Shown: piece by piece, positions 13,404-18,492 of the stretch
Numbering within the stretch: the stretch's first letter is position 1
Layout of the letters: each line of letters begins with the position of its first letter
From: an uncultured Eggerthellaceae bacterium
Lineage (GTDB): Bacteria; Actinomycetota; Coriobacteriia; Coriobacteriales; Eggerthellaceae
Reading direction: 5' to 3'
Assembly (NCBI GenBank): GCA_910585565.1
Contig: CAJUFC010000190.1
Span: 1 to 18,492, forward strand
DNA length: 18,492 nucleotides
Program-made: the position numbers and the translations under genes
The notes under the pieces: generated by a model
What the model saw: the letters and a program-made list of their open reading frames with translations, nothing else
The model's database searches: none
What the model was told of the DNA's origin: nothing

Positions 13404-14078
13404 ATGAAGACTTCCAAGATGCTCGGTGCAGTCGCACTGACCGCAGCTCTGGCAATGGGTACTGTTCCGGCGTTCGCAGTTAGCTATGGCGCTGGCGATC
13501 TGACCTATGACGGCACGCAGACGTCCGTCGGCGATGACAAGCTCGTTGGCAACGTCAACACCGCTGACTCGACCGCTTCTGGCGATACCGCCATCTACGC
13601 GACGAGCTATGTTCCTCAGCTGAACGTCACCATCCCGATCGAGATGGGTGTTGCATTCCCAGCCGCTGATGGTAAGATCATCTTCCCGTCCAACGATGCA
13701 TATCAGATCAAGAACAACAGCGACACCAACAAGGTCACCATCGAGTCTGTCCTGGCTAGGACCACCAAGTCTGACTTCAAGCTGGTTAAGACTGTGGCCA
13801 GCGGCGCCGTTACTGGCACTTCTGCTGACTACTCCATCAAGGCTCAGCCGTCTGTTGGCGATGCGGTTCAGCTCGAGGAAGCCGACATCACCAACCCGGT
13901 GCCGCAGGACCTTACCGGTTGGGAGATTGCTGCCGCTCCTTCCACCACCACGCCGAGCACCCTGCCGATTGCTTTCTCTGGTGACGCAGCCTATGCTACT
14001 GGCAAGGACGGCAACGTCTTCGCTATGAGCGCTCTGAAGATCGCCAACCTGTCCTACGTCGTGAAGTCTGTGGCTTAA
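13404..14078 (+). CDS. Secreted surface-type protein, unknown function
   Basis: I do not recognise a named family. The 224 residues begin with a clear signal peptide: MKTSK, a hydrophobic stretch GAVALTAALAMG and the cleavage motif AFA before V26, leaving a mature protein of about 199 residues. The mature part is rich in Thr, Ser, Ala, Val and Asp and almost free of Arg and Cys, with alternating patterns that suggest an all-beta fold. The central segment LNVTIPIEMGVAFPAADG followed by IKNNSDTNKVTIESV recalls beta-sandwich domains of Gram-positive surface proteins. No membrane anchor or LPXTG motif is seen. The near-consensus promoter, perfect ribosome site and codon choice biased to AAG, ATC, GTT and GGC point to high expression. 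A strong terminator follows at 14158-14190. Confidence 0.85.
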   Translation: MKTSKMLGAVALTAALAMGTVPAFAVSYGAGDLTYDGTQTSVGDDKLVGNVNTADSTASGDTAIYATSYVPQLNVTIPIEMGVAFPAADGKIIFPSNDAYQIKNNSDTNKVTIESVLARTTKSDFKLVKTVASGAVTGTSADYSIKAQPSVGDAVQLEEADITNPVPQDLTGWEIAAAPSTTTPSTLPIAFSGDAAYATGKDGNVFAMSALKIANLSYVVKSVA

Positions 14079-14157
14079 GTACGAACAAGGATTGATCAGT
14101 CGACGCTGATTAAGCACCGAGCCGACTATCTAAGAACGGCGAAGTAGAGCTGATCGG

Positions 14158-14190
14158 AGAGGGGCGGTGAGAGATCATCGCCCCTCTTTT
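14158..14190 (+). terminator. Strong terminator after the secreted-protein gene
   Basis: The 9-bp GC-rich stem AGAGGGGCG / CGCCCCTCT (14158-14166/14179-14187) continues inward with GTGA/TCAT and closes on a GAGA tetraloop (14171-14174); TTTT follows. It isolates the highly expressed gene from the next one. The 79-nt untranslated stretch before it also contains complementary words such as TCAG and CTGA. Confidence 0.9.
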
Positions 14191-14207
14191 AATCTCTCCA
14201 ACCAATA

Positions 14208-14213
14208 TATAAT
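14208..14213 (+). promoter_or_regulatory. Possible -10 box of the membrane-protein gene
   Basis: A perfect TATAAT lies 18 bp after the terminator. The matching -35 region would fall in the T tract of that terminator and is poor, so the promoter may be weak or factor-dependent. The leader to the ATG at 14270 would be about 50 nt. Confidence 0.35.
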
Positions 14214-14269
14214 GTTCCTTTTGGTAACGAAAAGCGTAATTGTCCCCGAAAGTAGAACGGAACACGAAC

Positions 14270-14830
14270 ATGGCAAACAACGTGCATCAAGGTAATCGCA
14301 ATAATGCGGCTGCGGCGCAGGACGATAAGAAAAAGAAGCGCGGCGCAGGCTTTTACATCGGCATGATTATTGCGGCTATTGCCATTATCTTGGCGCTCGT
14401 ATTCGCGGTATTCATGTTCATGAATTCCACCCAAGCGTCCAATCGAGGCGGTGCGGCAGGCCAGTTGGAAGGCAAGACGCCTCAGGAGATTCAGGCCGAG
14501 CTGGACAAGGTCGTTGGCGAAGGCATGTTCAACATCTCCATTGCCAGTGCCGTTGAGTTTGCAGATGGCACCTCCGAAGGTGAGGTGAAGATAGAGAACT
14601 CACCCGCCAATCGTTATCTCATGCAGGTGGACATGATGCTGGAGGATGGCACGGTTATTTACGAGTCGCCTATCCTCGAACCCAATTACCACATACAGAC
14701 GGCAAAGCTGTCAGAGGATTTAGATCCGGGAACGTACGAAGTGACGGCGGTGTTCTACGCGCTTGATCCGAATACCGAGCAAGAGGTCGGTCAGGCGGCC
14801 GCGCAGATGACTATCACTGTGCTGGGTTAG
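14270..14830 (+). CDS. Membrane-anchored extracytoplasmic protein, unknown function
   Basis: The 186 residues begin with an Asn/Ala/Gln-rich cytoplasmic tail and a KKKKR cluster (20-24). A single transmembrane helix follows (about 27-51, YIGMIIAAIAIILALVFAV), so the C-terminal part lies outside. After a short linker the exterior domain is beta-rich: FNISIASAVEFADGTSEGEV, NRYLMQVDMMLEDGTVIYES, YHIQTAKLSEDLDPGTYEVT and AAAQMTITVLG. It reads like a single Ig-like sandwich. Small membrane proteins of this general shape occur beside surface-protein genes in Firmicutes and Actinobacteria, but I cannot name the family. I chose ATG 14270 because the product then starts with a normal type II anchor. 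A TTG at 14240 in frame is possible. The ribosome site before 14270 is weak. The next large surface gene begins 86 bp downstream. Confidence 0.8.
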   Translation: MANNVHQGNRNNAAAAQDDKKKKRGAGFYIGMIIAAIAIILALVFAVFMFMNSTQASNRGGAAGQLEGKTPQEIQAELDKVVGEGMFNISIASAVEFADGTSEGEVKIENSPANRYLMQVDMMLEDGTVIYESPILEPNYHIQTAKLSEDLDPGTYEVTAVFYALDPNTEQEVGQAAAQMTITVLG

Positions 14831-14875
14831 CCGCGACACAACCGATGCAATGGCTCAAGGGGAGCCGAGACGAAC

Positions 14876-14923
14876 ATGAGCATAGTAATATCAGCTGGGG
14901 AGCAAAAGGAAGAGCTATGTTAG
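14876..14923 (+). CDS. Possible 15-codon leader ORF overlapping the surface gene start
   Basis: ATG 14876 opens a frame of 15 codons (MSIVISAGEQKEELC) that ends at TAG 14921-14923, just past the ATG (14917) of the large surface gene. AAGGGGAG (14857-14864) precedes it at 11 nt, partly inside a small hairpin GGCTC/GAGCC (14852-14856/14862-14866). Ribosomes ending here could re-initiate at 14917. Chance occurrence is quite possible. Confidence 0.25.
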   Translation: MSIVISAGEQKEELC

Positions 14924-17900
14924 TGGCGAAGAAGATTCTACATAGCGCATTGGCGCTCATCGTGAGCATCTGTATGATGCTGACGCTCACTCCTGCGGCA
15001 GCATGGGCTGCTGGTGAAGGAAGTGGCACGGTTGGCAAATCGGAGCTCGTCACGATTGACTCAATTGGCCCAGATGGCATCGCTGTAGGTCATGGCAGCA
15101 CGGCCATCATAGCGAGGGTGTACACCCTTCTCGGTAAGTTCATCGCCATTACGGCGCCCGAGAACTACAGCAGTGTGGATGATGCCATTGCCGCCGTAAC
15201 GGGTTCGAACGCTGATGCGAACAAGAACCATGAGATTGCGGCGACGATTCAGTACAGCAAAGACACGCCTGTTCCGACCAACCCTGATGGAACCGTTAAA
15301 TTTAAGGTTACCTGGACAGTTAGGCAGATTGCCTACTATGACAGCGTGAATGGACAGCGGGTTGAGAACCCCGGGTACGAATCCACGATTCTTGTTAAAG
15401 AATACAGCGTCCCGAAGGCGGACATCGAGGGTGAAAAAACCGCTGATCTTTTGTTCGATCTCAAGAATGATTCTGATGCCATGGGGAGGCTGAGACAGGC
15501 CATCCATAGCATTAATACCGTCTATGAGGTCAAGGCATCGCTGGATGATGGAGACTACATCACCACCGAGATTGGCATCATCCCCGATTATAAGTACGCC
15601 ACGATGGATGATCGTGGAAACATTGAGGCTCCCATTGACTGGGGCATCATGCCGCCGCCTGGAGCGACCATTGAAAGCAACACCAATATTGCGGGTTACT
15701 TTAAGCCGGGTACTACGCTGACGACGACGAAGGCGAACAGTGCGCTGGACGCAAATCTGGGGTCGGCATTCCAGGTGCTGAATTCGGCTGCCACCAACAA
15801 TGAGCCGACTGAGCTGATTGAGGAAGCAGTCGCTTTCAACGTCAACAAGCCGGCTGGCGTTGGTGCTGATGACAAGTGGCCTCCGTACATCATGGACCTG
15901 ACGGTTCATCTTTCCATTAATGAGAAAGCATATAACCAGGCCGTTGGCGCCATCGACAAAGACGGCAAGCCCGTTGTGGGCAATGAGGACAAAGCGTTGA
16001 AGGTTGGCGACATCATCAACGTATATTGGTATCCGCCGAATGCCACGCCTGACCCTGAGACCGGCGAGGTTGAGGTGCAAGTGCTGCAGGCACGGGTCGT
16101 CTTGGGCGTCGACGCTAAGGACGCTGACGGTAACTCGCTCGGCAACTTGGCCGCTGAGGTGATTATTGGCGGAACGGGTGCTGCCCTCGGTGTCTTTGCC
16201 GTTGGCTATCCCACGACCGAGACGTATGACATGACGACCCAGGTTGAGGGTCCTGGCTCCATTTTCCCCGTGCTGAACGAGGAGAAGGACAACACGACGC
16301 TTTCATGTGCGCTGCCGCAGCCGATTGTCATGAATCCGCTGCTGCCTGGCTATGTCGTGAGCAAGGTAACGGTCACGGCGACCGACAAGAACGATAATCC
16401 TGTCGCGCTCAATACGGTTGATGGGCTGACAGCCAATAGGGCGACTGGCGAATACGTGTTTAACGGTCCCCTCGCTGGCAACACGATAACGATTAACCCC
16501 GAACAGCTAGGCATCATGCCAGGCTACAAGCTGACGGTCACGGCGCACTTCACCGAGGCGCCGGCAGAACCGTCGGTTTCTCAGGTGACTATACAGGCTG
16601 TTGCGGAGAACGGAGCCAAAGGCAAGGTAACGGCGACGTACGACACCATGGGGGCTGCCGAGCAGTCGAAGGTCACCGTGGTGACGGACGGTATCAGCCC
16701 GGATGCGAGCAAGGGCGAAGTGTCCAGCCCGCATGGCCCGACCCAGATGGTCTCCAAGGACGGTATCTTCCTTGAGTTCAATCCGTCCGATTTGGACATC
16801 TTTAATCCGGATGGCGCTACGTACAAACTGAAGAGCCTGACGATCAACGGCGAGACCATTACCGTTGATGGGCTGAGCTATTTCCTAAGCGCTATTCCTG
16901 CGAATGCGGTGATTGTTGCCACCTTTACCGATGGGGCGCCTAGCACAGATATTCCGTCGTATGAGGTAGAGGCTGACTGGGAGCTGTCTAATCTCGACGA
17001 CGCTCCGGCTGACGCGGTGCCAGCTGAGTTTACGGGTACGGGCACGGTGAGCTCGGGCAGCATGAGGAGCGTGGTTGCCAAGAACCTGAGCAAGGGCAAG
17101 GACAAATACATCCTGACGTCGGTTGTACTCTATCCGGAGGGGCAAGAGGCAACTGAGTCGGGAGAGGATGAGAACGGCGATCCTATCGCGGTTGCACCGG
17201 GTATTCCGCTGTACAAGTTTGATCCCGCGAATCCCACGGTGGCGCCTGACCCCAATCTGATTACGGTGACGGACGCCGAAGCGGTGGCGAAGCTGTACAA
17301 CATTGTTTCGGGCATGCGCCTGAAGTTTACCTATCAGTATGTCGAGGCGGATCCGCTGGCGACGCTGACCATTCCGGATACCATTGAGGACGGCACGACC
17401 GACCCGGTGCCGGGCAGTGATCCCATCAAGATTTACGATGATGCTACCGAGCCGGTCAAGGTGACTATCACTCCTGATGCGGATTATGAAATCGATAAGG
17501 TCACGCTGATTCAGAAGGACGACAGCGGCAACAAAACGGCTGAGATTGATCTTGCTGACGAGTCGAATTGGCCGGAGCGTGACGATGGCACGAAGATCAA
17601 TCCGCTCGTGCCTGTTGACCCCACTGACCCATCGAAGGGCGTTACGGTCAACTTCGTGAGTGACCCCGAGAAGGACTTTGGCGCGATATTCGAGATTACG
17701 GTTCCCAGCGAGGTTGAGGGCGAGCCTGACAAGACCATCGTCGTGGTGAACATCGCTGGCGACACGACGCTTGAGCCGACGTTTGTCGACACGAGGGAGA
17801 ACGTGGCGACAGTCGTGGCGTGGTCTTCTACCCCCGGCGCCACCAACACCAATCCGCTGACTAACGAGTCGGACGGCGGCTCTGTCTCGGCTGCTGAGGT

Positions 17901-18492
17901 GGAGGTGCCCTTCAGCGAGACTGAGCCAGGCAAGGTTACGTTTACGGTGCTTCCCAAGGATGGCTACGAGGTCGCTAGCATTACGGTTGCCGGTGGCACC
18001 ACTGATGCCGTGACGATAGCGCCTGACCCGGTCACCGACCTCAACATCAGCAATGCTCCTACGTTTACGGTTAGCGGCATTACGGCAGCTGCTCTTACGG
18101 CTGAGAAGAAGCTGTTCGTGACGGTAACCTTCAAGACGGGAACGCATGAGCCGCTTGAGGATACCTTCAACATCACAACGGCAGAGACTGCCAACGGCAC
18201 TATCTCTCCTGAGGAGAGAACGGTCTACAAGGGTGACGAGCCTGTCTTTAACCTTATGCCGAAAACGGGCTATAAGATCGGTGCCGTTGTTGTCGAGTAT
18301 CCCGACCCAGATGGCGGGGAGAGTACGTTTGTGACCGTAGACGCGAAAATTCCGAGCGGAGACGGCACGGGGAATGGAACGGCAACGCTGCCTGCGGTTA
18401 CGCAAAATGCCATCGTGCACGTTTCGTTCGTGCCGCTGGACACGAATACGACGGACCCCGATGATCCGAACTACGATACGGGGTTGCGCTAC
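14917..18492 (+). CDS. Large secreted repeat-containing surface protein, 5' part
   Basis: The frame is open from ATG 14917 to the last base: 1192 codons without a stop, so the gene continues beyond the window. AAGGA (14906-14910) stands 6 nt before the ATG. The N-terminus is a signal peptide with KK at 5-6, a hydrophobic core LALIVSICMMLTLTP and cleavage after AWA near residue 31. The rest is acidic, rich in Thr, Val, Asp and Pro, nearly free of Cys, and built of beta-type modules. Phrases such as PGYVVSKVTVTA, DADYEIDKVTLIQ, KDGYEVASITVAGG and KTGYKIGAVVVEY recur, each ending in a VTF- or VSF-like strand. The last visible module (about residues 1085-1175) resembles the divergent InlB B-repeat type. 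An adhesin or stalk protein is likely; the anchoring signal would lie outside the window. Confidence 0.85.
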   Translation, partial: MLVAKKILHSALALIVSICMMLTLTPAAAWAAGEGSGTVGKSELVTIDSIGPDGIAVGHGSTAIIARVYTLLGKFIAITAPENYSSVDDAIAAVTGSNADANKNHEIAATIQYSKDTPVPTNPDGTVKFKVTWTVRQIAYYDSVNGQRVENPGYESTILVKEYSVPKADIEGEKTADLLFDLKNDSDAMGRLRQAIHSINTVYEVKASLDDGDYITTEIGIIPDYKYATMDDRGNIEAPIDWGIMPPPGATIESNTNIAGYFKPGTTLTTTKANSALDANLGSAFQVLNSAATNNEPTELIEEAVAFNVNKPAGVGADDKWPPYIMDLTVHLSINEKAYNQAVGAIDKDGKPVVGNEDKALKVGDIINVYWYPPNATPDPETGEVEVQVLQARVVLGVDAKDADGNSLGNLAAEVIIGGTGAALGVFAVGYPTTETYDMTTQVEGPGSIFPVLNEEKDNTTLSCALPQPIVMNPLLPGYVVSKVTVTATDKNDNPVALNTVDGLTANRATGEYVFNGPLAGNTITINPEQLGIMPGYKLTVTAHFTEAPAEPSVSQVTIQAVAENGAKGKVTATYDTMGAAEQSKVTVVTDGISPDASKGEVSSPHGPTQMVSKDGIFLEFNPSDLDIFNPDGATYKLKSLTINGETITVDGLSYFLSAIPANAVIVATFTDGAPSTDIPSYEVEADWELSNLDDAPADAVPAEFTGTGTVSSGSMRSVVAKNLSKGKDKYILTSVVLYPEGQEATESGEDENGDPIAVAPGIPLYKFDPANPTVAPDPNLITVTDAEAVAKLYNIVSGMRLKFTYQYVEADPLATLTIPDTIEDGTTDPVPGSDPIKIYDDATEPVKVTITPDADYEIDKVTLIQKDDSGNKTAEIDLADESNWPERDDGTKINPLVPVDPTDPSKGVTVNFVSDPEKDFGAIFEITVPSEVEGEPDKTIVVVNIAGDTTLEPTFVDTRENVATVVAWSSTPGATNTNPLTNESDGGSVSAAEVEVPFSETEPGKVTFTVLPKDGYEVASITVAGGTTDAVTIAPDPVTDLNISNAPTFTVSGITAAALTAEKKLFVTVTFKTGTHEPLEDTFNITTAETANGTISPEERTVYKGDEPVFNLMPKTGYKIGAVVVEYPDPDGGESTFVTVDAKIPSGDGTGNGTATLPAVTQNAIVHVSFVPLDTNTTDPDDPNYDTGLRY

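Noticed and set aside
14240..14269. TTG start 30 bp upstream for the membrane protein
   Set aside because: It would add ten residues with no better ribosome site; ATG 14270 gives a normal N-terminus.
15061..16080. 339-codon open frame on the minus strand
   Set aside because: It lies wholly opposite the continuous plus-strand surface gene (14917 onward), which has a signal peptide, a good ribosome site and coherent modules. The minus product is Arg/Ile/Val-rich without recognisable motifs.
16885..18420. 511-codon open frame on the minus strand
   Set aside because: It is also a shadow of the same plus-strand gene. Its product has an implausible Arg/His/Asn-rich composition and no ribosome site.

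Overview
The window looks like chromosomal DNA of a high-G+C Gram-positive anaerobe, most likely a member of the Coriobacteriia (Eggerthellaceae-like). The reasons are codon use dominated by GC-ending codons, a type III glutamine synthetase, a stand-alone phosphoglucose isomerase of the kind fused to transaldolase elsewhere, hydrogenase maturation genes, and Gram-positive-style exported proteins. This placement is inferred from gene content; no database search was possible.

Layout. Positions 1-130 hold the end of an unknown upstream transcript made of three tandem hairpins with C-rich loops plus a terminator. A NUDIX hydrolase gene (275-976, +) converges on a minus-strand amino-acid/nitrogen block that is read, in transcription order, as glnN (type III glutamine synthetase), ilvE (branched-chain aminotransferase), cimA (citramalate synthase) and yerC (TrpR-like regulator). 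ilvE and cimA overlap as TAATG. Together cimA and ilvE supply the first and last steps of a threonine-independent isoleucine route. A glucose-6-phosphate isomerase gene diverges from glnN at 6386-8140 and ends in a strong terminator. It is followed by hypF, hypC and hypD (8268-12545, +), which make and deliver the Fe(CN)2CO centre of [NiFe] hydrogenases; hypE, hypA and hypB are not in the window. A cluster of CATCCTGAGC-type repeats separates hypF from hypC.

From about 12.6 kb the DNA changes character: it is more AT-rich, with mobile or variable functions. There is a RelB/DinJ-type antitoxin with a YoeB-type toxin (12696-13212). After that comes an exported-protein locus: a small secreted protein with a very strong promoter, perfect Shine-Dalgarno and an upstream array of TTTCAG heptamers (13404-14078), a membrane-anchored extracytoplasmic protein (14270-14830), and the first 1192 codons of a very large repeat-containing surface protein (14917 to the window end, still open). 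The two long minus-strand frames opposite this last gene are shadows.

The best candidates for something undescribed are the tandem C-loop hairpin RNA at the left edge, the three-gene exported/surface locus with its 11-bp-period operator at the right edge, and the repeated placement of promoter elements inside or directly beside terminators.
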